From assembly GCA_019022495.1 (NCBI GenBank), contig JAFEKR010000043.1:310001-374000 (forward strand): a stretch of 64,000 nt of DNA, given 5' to 3'. The first letter of the stretch is position 1, and the number at the start of each line of letters is the position of its first letter. This document shows, in pieces, positions 39,737 through 52,886 of this stretch. Source of the DNA: Epichloe hybrida. Taxonomy: Eukaryota; Ascomycota; Sordariomycetes; Hypocreales; Clavicipitaceae. Made by a program: the position numbers and the translations under genes. A model generated the notes under the pieces. The model saw nothing but the letters and a program-made list of their open reading frames with translations. It ran no database searches and had not been told where the DNA came from.

Positions 39737-41659
39737 TAAATTATAGCCTCATTTAATTCTTCTTTTTTTCCTTGTCCCTTCTTTCTCGGTTCATGTTCCT
39801 TAATTAACTCTGGATGCAACTCCTTCTCTGTAACCCACCAATCCTCACTTTGCGGACGACCGTCCTAGTGCAGCCGATATTCTACCATGGCATTCCGAGT
39901 TCGAGTGCGTAGAACTTCGACTCCATCCTTGAAACCTTGGTAAGTCTTTTCAAATTGCCTGACGAGGTCTTCGTCCAGTATATTTTCCCTCGGCTCCCAA
40001 CCATAACTTCCATCTAGCCACCTTAAATAGAACAAATCTTTACCCCATCTTCCGAGCAAGCAGTCGACTAAATAGGCTTCTTCGTCTATAGATCTTGCTG
40101 GTAGCGTGTTATTGTTTCACCGTGGCTCAGCTCCTTGACTGTGGCCTCCATTGCCCCAGTGTCTGGTATTGTCAAAAGTTCCGGGTCACAAGTAGTGGTG
40201 ATCTTACCTCCTGAACCCAGTAGAGGATCAACAAGTACTGATGTTTCATCCACTTCTGATACAGGCAGCTCGGTCAAAAAAGTCTCGCTCATGTGGCCAC
40301 AGGATAGTGATTCGATCGAAGGGAAATGAGATCCTTAAGGGCGATGATCCATTCAGAGCTTCGTGGCCAGGCTTTTATCTGCAAAGTGCTTGCGAGGCGC
40401 ACTCGTTCTTCTGGAAGAATGTGGCTAATGCGGTCGAAATGATTCTGACGCCAATCACACTGTTCATGATCCTCTCGACTGGTCTCATATATGATCTTCT
40501 GGGCTGCCTAAAATTCCTTCAGCTTCCTATTCCCGAGCAGTGATCGTTCTTTGTATGCGGCCTTTCGCTGCAGTTCGAGCTGCGTCTGTTTCTCTAGTGA
40601 TGTTGGAGTCTCGAGCTCCGAATTGATTTTGTTGATCTTCTCAGTCAAGGTGAGATATTCTGGGCTTGTCCGCAGCTCCTCTATTTCTCTTGCAGGGAGC
40701 GAGAATTGAAGACCAGGGTTTCTCCCTGCTGATGCTGATCGGAAGTATTCCGCCAAGTCGGTTCGGAGTTTCATACCAAGATAACTTCCTGCGCCATCTA
40801 CAGTAGAGACACTGCCCAGATATTTATTGACAAGTACGTTAGTGTTGTTCTGTGACGCAAATCGCAGCACTTGGCCGAGTGAATGGCCATTATCTATAAA
40901 GATGTTAGTTATCTGCGTAGCATTACATAGGATAAAAAGTTTACTTACCATTCACTTTGATAAGAGCTTCGCGGCGTACAGCGTGCAGTCCCAACGGCGC
41001 AGTGAAGCCAGCACGATTCCCCCAGTCTGAAAATTGAGAAACCCATGATTTTAGATTCTTTAGCTTCGCTCTCGGACCAGTGGAGGACCACTCAGGAAGC
41101 ACTGGCTTTTCTTGTACATCATCCGCCCATTCGAGTATACGAAAGTTGCCGTTCTTTGGTGGTTCAAGTACCAAGATTTGTTCAACCGTGTCAAAGTCGG
41201 CAAACGCGTTGGATGCAATCACATCGGCCAACCAATGCAACATAGGTTGCGCAAAAAGAGGTTACTCCCATGTATTACAGAATCTTCGCATCGCACCACG
41301 AATACTTCCCGCTGTGGATATCTGTTTCCCATCTTCTTTAGGTAGTCGCCCCAACTTGAATCGCCCAAGGAATTCAGCAAAATGTTTCAAAGTCTGCATG
41401 TCCTGTGGTGTCGACCCTGGAAACTTTTTCTCATGCCTGGAAGCAAGTTAGCGCCACTAAGGTGATAACGAGTTACCACTCACGCTTCCCATAAGCTAAG
41501 CTCGCGGTTGTATCTTTCTATACCCAGTTTCCCTAGGTTCCGTCTTACTGGGTGCGGGTTGAGTTGAGAGCGGTCGTGCGAAAGGCCATTCAGTATTGCC
41601 CTTTCCACAAGCTCATCTGGGTCTTGGGCCTTCCGCCCACGTCGCTTCGTGAAAGACAT
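39737..41659 (-). pseudogene. DUF3435 tyrosine-recombinase-like gene with C-terminal chromodomain, decayed
   Basis: Minus-strand pieces: exon 41659-41484 (MSFTKRRGRKAQDPDEL...), exon from 41436 (HEKKFPGSTPQDMQTLKHFAEFLGRFK, given as 41436-41350), an in-frame TAA at 41262-41264, then ADFDTVEQILVLEPP and LHAVRREALIKV ending at 40949. A clean intron (40894-40948) follows, then GHSLGQVLRF and NKYLGSVSTVDGAGSYLG. HAVRR and the Tyr in NKYLG fit the H-x-x-R and Tyr of tyrosine recombinases in the DUF3435 family, to which crypton-like elements and Starship captain proteins belong. A TAG stands at 40508-40510, after which the family-like text continues (HILPEERVRLAS). A chromodomain (FYLRWLDGSYGWEPRENILD) closes the gene near 39.9-40.05 kb, with a further TAG. 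About 200 residues expected between the N-terminal part and the catalytic part are missing. Confidence 0.78.
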
Positions 41660-41733
41660 CGAAAATGTTGTAACGAAGGGAGGAGTGCGTGAAATGTGAT
41701 GGTGTCACTTGATATTCCCTCAATATCTGCACG

Positions 41734-42700
41734 ATGGAAGTCCCACTGTTAGGATGGACCTCAGTCACGGTCGTGAGGGTGTTTGGCATCTGTTCCAGCC
41801 GAGACCCGTACATACAAACCTCGGAAAGTCAAGCAATAGCGCACATACTGGGATGCGTCTTAACCCTTGATCAGCTAAACACATTTCTGTTCAGAAATAC
41901 CACAAGCAGAAAGCTTTTGTGGACATTCATGCTTGTCCCGGTCCTCCCTTACTTGGCTAATGCCTACGACATGCAATGTGCCAGAGCCCGAGTGAGGGCG
42001 ATCAGTAATGCGCACAAGCACCCCTTGCAGACTATCATCGAAGCGGGAAAAAACAACTTTCATGCCTTGTTGACGAACCAGTCTACATCTTCCACCGGTG
42101 CAGCACAATCTTACCGCGATAGATACGGCATGGAACCTCCACCAAGTTTTGATTCCTGGTTTGAGCACGCTTCAGAGCACAAGTCCATAATCGACAACTT
42201 CGACAACATGTACTCGTCCATCGCCCCATTTTGGAACGTGAGTGGTTATCAATTTCGACGGGCAATTCGAGAAGTGCAACAGTCCCCCTAGAACGATGTC
42301 TGGACTTGTACATTCTCCGGCCAGTCGGGCAAAACGAGCTGCGTTCACCAATGGCGTAGCTTCGATAGACACATGAGCGAGCCGTCTAACACGAAGACAA
42401 TGGCCGACGTCAGGGGAACGTTGCCGGACTTTGAGTTTCTAGTGAATCATTTAGACGAGCCTCGAGTTCTTTTTCCCCCTAATTCTGCAGCTCAGAAGGG
42501 TGTCATATAATTACAACGGCGCGGACACTGCAAAACGGGAACAAACCTTGTTCTGCAGAATGAAACCGTTGGCGAGTAAAGACGAAGCCTTTCACTCACG
42601 GCTCGTGTTTGATCTAGACGGGAATGGCATTAGTGGTCGATGGTATAGACTCTTGGCCTCGAAATCGGCGCCTCTGAAGCAGACTCTTCTTGGAGCTGGC
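41734..42700 (+). pseudogene. GT90 (CAP10-like) glycosyltransferase, broken
   Basis: Plus-strand remnants of a CAP10-type glycosyltransferase (xylosyl/glucosyl transfer in the secretory pathway). Residues after an N-terminal hydrophobic stretch (LLWTFMLVPVLPYLANAY) read HPLQTIIEAGKNNFHALL, RYGMEPPPSFDSWFEHASEH and IIDNFDNMYSSIAPFWNVSG. A TAG at 42289-42291 interrupts the frame, after which WTCTFSGQSGKTSC and GTLPDFEFLVNHLDEPRVL continue in the same frame. A different frame then gives FDLDGNGISGRWYRLLASKS, the conserved C-terminal donor-site motif, before similarity stops near 42.7 kb. The catalytic middle and the C-terminus are missing. The gene starts 74 bases from the divergent DUF3435 fossil. 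Confidence 0.72.
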
Positions 42701-45388
<2,688 letters not shown>

Positions 45389-46014
45389 CTGTGTGAGTTC
45401 TCCTCTTCAAGAGAACGAGGGATGCATGAATCATGCGTGATTCTGTGAGGAGATGCTGTATACTTCACTAGGATGGGACCGATGTATTTGTTCGTTTCTG
45501 CGCATTGCTGACGCAGCGAATTTTCGCAGCGTTTCGCAGCGTCATTCAGCACGCTTCTTGCGCGCCATCATCGGCTACCTCCAGCTAGAGTGAACTTGAC
45601 AACCCTTGTATAATGCCATGAAAATTTGGCAACGTTATGCCAGAGGCTATCCCGTCAACCCACTCAGGGTCCTCACACAGAGCCTTGTTTGGGGGGGGGG
45701 GAGGGCATGGGGAAGGAGCTTGCTGACAGTGGCGCAGGAGTAGCAGCAATGAGACCTAGACCATTCCTCATCCTCATCTTCTCAGATTCACATCCTTGAC
45801 AGGAAGCTGCTTGAGCCAGAATGGCCTCGCCCGAGACCGAGATTCGTCAAGCAGTTCCCGACTGCGAAACCACGGGCACGCGCGTCCCACCAGACGGGAA
45901 TGCATCACGACTGAGGCATGTGCGATATTCAGACGGCAAACTCGTTCCCCTGTTTCTGCAAAGTTTTCGAGAGCTCGCATCATCTGCCGCAGGACTCGAG
46001 ACGGCTCCAATCAA
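45389..46014. other. Spacer between kinase and DUF7704 genes
   Basis: About 630 bases with a G-rich run near 45690-45705. A plus-strand ORF of 65 codons at 45821-46018 abuts the end of the DUF7704 gene but shows no domain, so I do not call it. Confidence 0.45.
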
Positions 46015-46494
46015 CTAGCTACTCTTCACCCTCCTCGAGTCTCCCATCCCAATCCCCGCCAAGAAGCATATCCTCAGCGTAGCGCCAGCATACACCCACG
46101 GCACGTTGCCCCAATGGCCGGCGTTCCAGCCCAGAACGTCGTAGTAGATTTCCGGGCCAAGCTCCTTCATGGAATACAGGTGCCCCAGGTCCGCGACCAA
46201 GAGCATGAGCAGCACGGTCCTCCACACCCTCATGTCCCACGTGGACCGGAGGACAAACGCCTCGTTGATGGCGAAGAAGAAGTACATGTTTGCGAGCTGC
46301 GACATGGCCACCGACGTTCTGAGCGGCAGGGCCGATGCGTCGGCCGGGGCTGACGACGCGTGCAGAAGCCGTAGATACTTTGTCTGCCAGAAGTGGTTGT
46401 AGAAGGCGCCGGCAAGGGCGGAGACGGGTTCCACGAGGAGGAAGAAGAGGCGGTAAATGAGGGGAAGGCGGAAGCCTGTTCGCTGGACGGCCAT
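46015..46494 (-). CDS. DUF7704-type integral membrane protein
   Basis: A 159-residue intronless membrane protein. Four hydrophobic segments are visible: LPLIYRLFFLLVEPVSALAG (about 10-29), the AMSQLANMYFFFAINEAFVL region (about 63-82), VWRTVLLMLLVADLGHLYSM (about 89-108) and VYAGATLRICFLAGIG (about 133-148). Features such as the opening RLFFLLVEP, the LGPEIYYDVLGWNAGHWGN loop and a final R-x-C-F-L-x-G helix are typical of a fungal family without known function (DUF7704). It is expected in an internal or plasma membrane. The start is the first ATG. Confidence 0.78.
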   Translation of the reverse strand: MAVQRTGFRLPLIYRLFFLLVEPVSALAGAFYNHFWQTKYLRLLHASSAPADASALPLRTSVAMSQLANMYFFFAINEAFVLRSTWDMRVWRTVLLMLLVADLGHLYSMKELGPEIYYDVLGWNAGHWGNVPWVYAGATLRICFLAGIGMGDSRRVKSS

Positions 46495-48679
46495 GGTGCG
46501 TGGTGGCTGGAATTGATTGGGGAGCTAGCTGGCGTTGCTCTATCTTGGGTTGCGAAGCGTTCTTGAAGCTGCGAGGCTTGGGTGCTGGTGGTCGAGGATT
46601 TTTTTTCTGATTGCATGTCAATTTTTCGGGGAAGGCGATTTTTTTTTTCGGGGGTTCGAGTCGTGTCGCGGCCCTGAGTGGTCTACCCGGGACGTCGTTT
46701 CCCCATTTAAGCACCGAGAGTGGTTGCACGTCGCGGCTTAGCCGGCCGTTTCCCGTTTTCCGTTTCCCGTTTCCCGTTTTCTGTTTACCACCGTGTTACT
46801 CGATGAACCTCGATGAGCATCTTCATATTAGCAGGAGTTGCCGAACGACGCGACGTGGTATGCGAATCGTGGCATCCCCTATTAACGGGGGTGTCTGCCA
46901 AGAAGACGGTGATGCTTCTTCTTGCACAACGTCTTCCTGCCCCGGCAACAGGAACTTGCCGCGCGAGATGTTCCCCTTTCTTACTTACTCCCTTTGAACG
47001 TGGCTGAGGTGGCAAGAAGCCTTTTCGAGTTCCCCTTGTCAGGTCGGCCGGCGTGGCCGTTGGTAATAGTGGGTACATTAGAGGGTGGATGGTGAGGGGG
47101 TGGGTCCTTGTGGGTCTTCACGGGTCCCATCTATGTACATGTAAAGCTGCTGCCGACAACTCAAACCCGTTCTGGTCAACTTGAGACTTGCTTGGGTGCC
47201 TGCGACGAGTGATTTTTTTCTGCGTGACCTACAGGCTATGCAGACAGCCAAAGCACGCGGCGATGGCGACTGACGAGCGTGTGTGATGGACACAGTTCAC
47301 CGGACAGGACAGGACAGGACCAAATAGGACATGGGTTCTTGTGCATGTTATTATGGTGGGGAAGAGTGAATCGCTGAATCGCTGAATCTCAGCCGCAATC
47401 TCCAGGTTCATTCATAACCCTGGCGGTGGCTGTGGTCTGCAGTCACATGATGTTACTTACTACATTGTACATACACGGGTTCTGGGATTCTTCCCTGGGG
47501 CGGAAAACAGCGGCCCAGCCAACCAGTTCTAGTGCCGGCGGTTCCTGTTGCGACCAGCGCACTGGCACTGGCACTGGCACTGGCCCTGGCACTGGCACTG
47601 GCACTGGCACTGGCCCTGGCACTGGCCCTGGCCCTGGCACTGGCACTTGGCGACTCCGTGCCGTTACAGCGTCACAACTTAATAATCCGTTCGAGACGTC
47701 CGTTTTGGCCACCCACCTCATTCTATTTCCGACATCTTTTTCCATCCCTTTTCGAATCATCCCTTTTGCACTTCTGCCCTTTGGCTCGTGCCTTGCATCT
47801 GGACATTTGCTTTCATTCTTTTCTATTCTCGCCCTGTCTGTCCCTTGTGAGTTTGTCTTTGGCTACGACATTCTTTTGCGCGCTCCCGTTTCCTCTCGAG
47901 CAACACTTTGGACCCTTTGTTTTGCTCTCAACTCGTCGGTTCCCCGATTTGGCACTGGCAACGGTCACCCGGATTTTGCGACAAATACGAATTCCAACCC
48001 GTCCGTCCGACGCATCATCGCCCGATGCTCTTTAATACTTTACTCCGACACGGTTATTGAGGAAGAAGCGAAGAAGGATCTTGAACCTCTCTTCTTTTTG
48101 GACTTTTTACGTCGCCTGTCACGTCTATCCAATCCACCCTCTCACCAACAGATGGCATTCTACTGCGAAATAAAATATTCTAATTGAACTTTGGTTTGCG
48201 GGTCGCCGGCCACGACTCCTACACTTGGGCGGGCGCCATAAACCAAGTTGGACCAAGTTGGGGTCTCCCTTGCCTTGTCTTGGCCGCTTCAATTGCCCTT
48301 GCGCCTTCAAAACAGCGCAAGCTCTCTTGACGATAGACTTTAAAGTCGTGTGTCAGGCAAACTTCCTCATTTTCCCCCCTCTCGCAGGGCAAGTCTGCTT
48401 CCCTTGACAGATCGAAAATGTATGTGTGTGTGACACTAGTTGCTTCCCTTTGGTTCCCACTTCGACTTCGTTGATTTGCGCCTAGCCATAATGAGGGTTC
48501 ATTCGATGTATCGAGGGACTGTCAACTGTCACGACGTTTCTCTCTGATACTATAGAAGCAGAAGCTAACGCTTTTCGTTCTACAGTATTTGCAAAGCTCG
48601 CCCTTTTCTTTGGCCATTTCAAACCGTGACGCCGGCATTTGACTGTGACGACCAACACACCAACATACCGAAAAACACA
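46495..48679. other. Gene-poor region upstream of the F-box/WD40 gene
   Basis: 2.2 kb without a recognisable gene. It contains a CGTTTCC-type tandem repeat (about 46746-46783), GGACA repeats near 47301-47322, three TGAATCGC units near 47367-47388 and a GGCACT minisatellite. The last about 500 bases, pyrimidine-rich, probably form a long 5' leader of the downstream gene. Confidence 0.5.
47561..47648. repeat. Hexamer minisatellite (ACTGGC/CCTGGC), about 14 copies
   Basis: The unit ACTGGC alternates with the variant CCTGGC for about 88 bases. It lies outside any called gene. Confidence 0.93.
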
Positions 48680-50821
48680 ATGGCTCGGAAATCCATCCCC
48701 GTGATGGAATGGGCCCTGGCCCATCATAGTGTGGTTTTTGATGATGATTATGACCCGGCAAAGACGTCTCCCACTCACAGCAACAGCTCCCACAGTCAAC
48801 GCGCTTCTCACGAGCAGCGATTTCGAAGTCTCAGCATGTCATTGCCGTGGAGGAGGTCCAAACACTCTGTCTTTGGCCACGACGAATCCCGAGGCCTGGT
48901 TCAGCACACGCATGATGTTGCAAGCGACGACACACCCGAAGATTCCGAGCACCTCGCGGGATCAAGTGATACCAAAGGCCACCGCGCCTCTGGAAATATC
49001 AAGGGCATCATTCGTCGGGCTTCCATGTCACTAAAAGGCTTCGTCCACCGAAGACCCTCACTCGCTGCAGATCCCATCCAGGAGCAAAGCCCCCATGATG
49101 AGAGGTCAACGACTTCCCATGGTCCATGGAGCCGGTCTCGACAGGCAACCGGCTTCCGTCACTCGCGCTCATTTTTCGACCTGGACAGACACCATGATGC
49201 GCATGCTGCGCAGCACTTCCTGGTCCCAGGGCAAGGCGGCGAGCCTCCCATCATCCCACAGCATACTGGAGCCGCAGCGAAAGCCTCGGCGGCCATGCTG
49301 AACGAGTTCCATGCCAGGCATCGTTGGTTGGCTGCCCCCTCGAGCGAAGACGGAAATGACCGGGAAAGTGGAATCGGCATCGCGGTGACCCGACCGTCCA
49401 TTGACCTGGATAGTGCAGAATGTGCCAGTATCTTCGAGCAGGATCCCAACATCAGCCGCGTCGACTTCGTTTCCTTGCTTCCTACGGAACTGGCTATCCA
49501 TGTCTTGGCTCATCTGGACGCAGCCACCCTGGCCAAGTCTAGCCGCGTTTCTCGGCAATGGCACAATGTCATTATCAACCAGCACGTCTGGCGCGAGTCT
49601 TGCCTGAGGGAGACTACAAGCACATACGCTACAAGCCAGCCCTTGCAGCCCAATACGGGAATGGGCATTCCCAAGATTCTTCCCACCAACGACTGGAAGA
49701 AGGTCTACCAGGCCAAGGTGGACTTGAACCACCGCTGGAGGGAGGGCAAGGCTCGCCCCGTGTACCTGAATGGACACACAGACAGCATCTACTGTCTGCA
49801 ATTCGATGAGTATGCTCCGACTACACCATCCTCAAAACCATGGGCTTCTTTGTTGCTAAAACTCGTTGTGCGCAGATTCAAGATTGTGTCTGGCTCGCGA
49901 GACAAGACCATCCGCATTTGGGACATGCATTCATTGGAGTGCAAGCTTGTCATCGGACCCCCCGAGGTGGTCAACAGCAGCAGCCTGCTGGTAGACGGCG
50001 AGGGAAATTCATTACACTTTGCGGCTGGCCCGGACAATAGTCGCACAGTCACGTCGGTGCCCACCACCGTGTCGTTCCCTGAGCACCACAAAGCTTCCAT
50101 CTTGTGCTTGCAGTACGATGATGAGATTCTGGTTACCGGCTCGTCTGATGCCACCTGCATCGTTTACGATGTCAAGGCCGGGTATAAACCGATCAGGCGC
50201 TTGCGACATCACTCCGCGGCTGTGTTGGACCTTGCCTTTGACAAGAAGCACATCGTCACCTGCAGCAAGGACATCAGCATCTGTGTCTGGGATCGAGAGA
50301 CTGGCGCCTTGCTCCGTCAACTCCGCGGCCACGCCGGCCCAGTCAATGCCGTTCAAATGCGCGGCAACACCATTGTTTCTTGCTCGGGAGACTTCAAAGT
50401 GAAGCTGTGGAATATCGACACGGGCAAGAACATTCGCGAATTTGTTGGACACACCAAGGGGCTTGCCTGCTCCCAGTTCTCCGAGGATGGACGATTCGTC
50501 GCGTCTGCCGGCAATGACAAGGTGATACGAATCTGGGATGCCAACACCGGAGAGTGTGTGCGCCAGATGAAGGCGCATGAGAACCTGGTGCGAAGCTTGC
50601 ACATTGACAGCGTGAGCGGCCGACTGGTCAGCGGTAGCTACGACAGCGACATCAAAGTGTGGGACATGAAAACGGGCCATCAGCTCCTTGATTTCCCCCA
50701 GTGGCACTCCAGCTGGGTCCTCAGTGCCAAGAGCGATTATCGACGCATTGTCAGTACAGGACAGGATCCCAAGATCCTGATCTGGACTTTGGCGCCGACG
50801 TCGACGGTGTTGAGCGGCTAG
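48680..50821 (+). CDS. F-box/WD40-repeat protein (SCF substrate receptor type)
   Basis: Probable substrate-recognition subunit of an SCF ubiquitin ligase, 691 residues. Exons 48680-49809 and 49876-50821. The N-terminal about 250 residues are Ser/His-rich and probably disordered (SFFDLDRHHDAHAAQHF and similar). An F-box follows (VDFVSLLPTELAIHVLAHLD, then SRVSRQWHNVI). Then a linker NDWKKVYQAKVDLNHRWREG leads to about seven WD40 repeats, each with clear endings: DKTIRIWD, CIVYD, ISICVWD, FKVKLWN, KVIRIWD, DIKVWD and ILIWTL. The 66-nt intron (GTATGC...CGCAG) carries no stop and keeps the frame, so retention would add 22 residues in the first repeat. Splicing restores the proper LQFDEFKIVSGSRD strand. 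The architecture resembles Pop/Met30-type receptors. The exact orthologue is not assigned. Confidence 0.9.
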   Translation: MARKSIPVMEWALAHHSVVFDDDYDPAKTSPTHSNSSHSQRASHEQRFRSLSMSLPWRRSKHSVFGHDESRGLVQHTHDVASDDTPEDSEHLAGSSDTKGHRASGNIKGIIRRASMSLKGFVHRRPSLAADPIQEQSPHDERSTTSHGPWSRSRQATGFRHSRSFFDLDRHHDAHAAQHFLVPGQGGEPPIIPQHTGAAAKASAAMLNEFHARHRWLAAPSSEDGNDRESGIGIAVTRPSIDLDSAECASIFEQDPNISRVDFVSLLPTELAIHVLAHLDAATLAKSSRVSRQWHNVIINQHVWRESCLRETTSTYATSQPLQPNTGMGIPKILPTNDWKKVYQAKVDLNHRWREGKARPVYLNGHTDSIYCLQFDEYAPTTPSSKPWASLLLKLVVRRFKIVSGSRDKTIRIWDMHSLECKLVIGPPEVVNSSSLLVDGEGNSLHFAAGPDNSRTVTSVPTTVSFPEHHKASILCLQYDDEILVTGSSDATCIVYDVKAGYKPIRRLRHHSAAVLDLAFDKKHIVTCSKDISICVWDRETGALLRQLRGHAGPVNAVQMRGNTIVSCSGDFKVKLWNIDTGKNIREFVGHTKGLACSQFSEDGRFVASAGNDKVIRIWDANTGECVRQMKAHENLVRSLHIDSVSGRLVSGSYDSDIKVWDMKTGHQLLDFPQWHSSWVLSAKSDYRRIVSTGQDPKILIWTLAPTSTVLSG

Positions 50822-51820
50822 AAAGTAGCATGGTGTAGGCAGAGTGACGCAAGAGGCGACGTTTTCGGGTCCATTGACTACTGACTGGGCTTGCTGGCGT
50901 TGTTAAGACGTCATGGATTTGCCATGTGCCCACGGCGAAAACTTTGCATGAAAGCAATAGTCTTCGTCTTGTGAAACTTTTTTTTTTTTTTTCGGGGATA
51001 GTATTATCGCAATTTCCCCCCCTCTGGCCTTTCCGTTCGGCGTATGGGAAATCAGCATCTGGGAGCGAAGCTCATTTCGTGCCCAAGTGGCGGCTACAAA
51101 AACATGTTGGGAGACAAGACTTGTCGTGCGAGGTCTTACGGTGCATTCTGCATCATTGCATCATTGACTGGCATCTACATGTATTTTTTTTTTTTCTTGG
51201 GCATGAGAGGCTTTTTTTTGTTTTTGTTTTTTGCATTTTCATAGACCAGTGGGCGGTTCGGGCCAAATTTTGCATGGCCACATGGGTATTTATTTGGGAA
51301 CGTTTTGTTTGCTCGATGAGGCCTCGCTGTCATGTGGGGACGGGTTTTGACTGAGAAGCAGAAGCACTCCGGATAGATTGTCTACACTTGATTACGCGTA
51401 GGCCATGTTTTGAAAAAAAGGCCAACACACATGATACACATGATGCACTTCAGCTGGAGCGAGAAGTCTCCGAACATGTATGCAACTTGAATGGAGGGAT
51501 GTAGGATGGTCACGAGCCGGCATGGCATGACTTACGTTACGCTGCGGCAATAAGACGAGGGGAGGGGGGGCATTCTCGTCAAATACCCCAACCCAACACT
51601 TGTAGTTTGTGAAATGGCGCGGCCATTGAGCCTGACGTGCGGCAACCCACCTCAAACGTGGGGAAAAGTCACGATGCTACAACGAGTCACCTGCAAATAA
51701 TCCAGATCCCCCCCTCCCACTCACCTCACCCACGCGGCCACGCCAACGCCTCCAATCCAGAGCAATCCACCGCACCCTTCCCTTCCTGCAGAAGTATTTC
51801 TTCGCCGCCGACTCCCGCTG

Positions 51821-51850
51821 CATCGCATCGCATCGCATCGCATCGCATCG
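51821..51850. repeat. (CATCG)6 microsatellite
   Basis: Six perfect pentamers in a gene-free stretch. Confidence 0.95.
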
Positions 51851-52850
51851 GCCCTTTAGCAGTGTACCATCAGGACGTCACGTCAACCTCGGGGTGTGGA
51901 GAAGAATAGAAGGATTTCGAAAATCGATCATGGCGTGGAAACCGCCGTTTGTGGTTCGTGGCCCCTTTGAGAAGGCAAACTTGCCTAGGCACATGACTAG
52001 CGGGCGGGCGCAATGCTGGCAGCTGAGTCCTGAGTCCTGTGTAATTTTACGTGGTTGTGAGATGGGACAGAATGATGCGTTCTTGTCGAAACGAGACGGC
52101 GAGGCGACGGACCGCGACGGACCGGGGATGGCAATGGCTTGTGGGACATGCCATTTTTTTTTTCTCACCCGAACAATTGGACGATGAAGAGGCATGGTTC
52201 ACAGAGTGGAATGCTCGTGTTGCGCGCCGAAGTTGGGATCCCGAGACGCACGGTGGCGCGCGGCGATTGCGAGCCTGTTCTTGGTCGTGGGTCAGCGAGT
52301 GTGAGACCTGATGACGATTGATGTTATCGTGGCGGTCCCCGTCGCGCTCGTGGCAGGCGGATAGATGGGTTTGGTATTGGGCACTGCGTGACAACTCCGG
52401 TTGATCTGCAACGATCTGCACCACAAACCCACACCCAACAGCCCACACCCAACAACAACATGCTAAGGAGTTGTGGCCCGGGCAGTCTGTTTGGGGCATG
52501 TGGAGCCTGGCCGTCGAAAGCTAGATTGGCCAGATCAGATCATGGCTCCATATGTACATGGATTCATGCGCCAGCAAGTTGTCCCCGCTCGTCGCGTCAA
52601 GCTCCCTTCGGCCAAGCCCCTTTCATTCTTCTCCACGACGACCCTCCTCCTTCCCCCTCTGACTCCTCCTCGGCCATCTGCACCATCCCATTCCTGACAA
52701 CCAGTCTCTTTCATTCATTTGTCCGCCTTTGAAACGCCGACTACCTGCTCACATCGCTCGTGGCTGCCGCTGCCGCTTCATTGTTCGCTAGTGCCCGTCC
52801 GAGTTCCACCCTACATACTTTGCCGCATCGGATCGAACCTGTTCCAGACC

Positions 52851-52886
52851 CCTAGGAATAGTCCTGGGAATAGTCCTAGGAATAGG
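52851..52886. repeat. 12-bp tandem repeat (CCTAGGAATAGT), three units
   Basis: Three consecutive units, with the middle one carrying CCTGGG instead of CCTAGG. CCTAGG is itself a palindrome. Confidence 0.85.

Noticed and set aside
45821..46018. 65-codon ORF ending at the 3' edge of the DUF7704 gene
   Set aside because: No domain, no splice support, and it overlaps the convergent gene by four bases.
47426..48187. 253-codon ORF containing the hexamer minisatellite
   Set aside because: The open frame is created by the repeat (Thr/Gly run); no signature, and the region looks like a leader or promoter.
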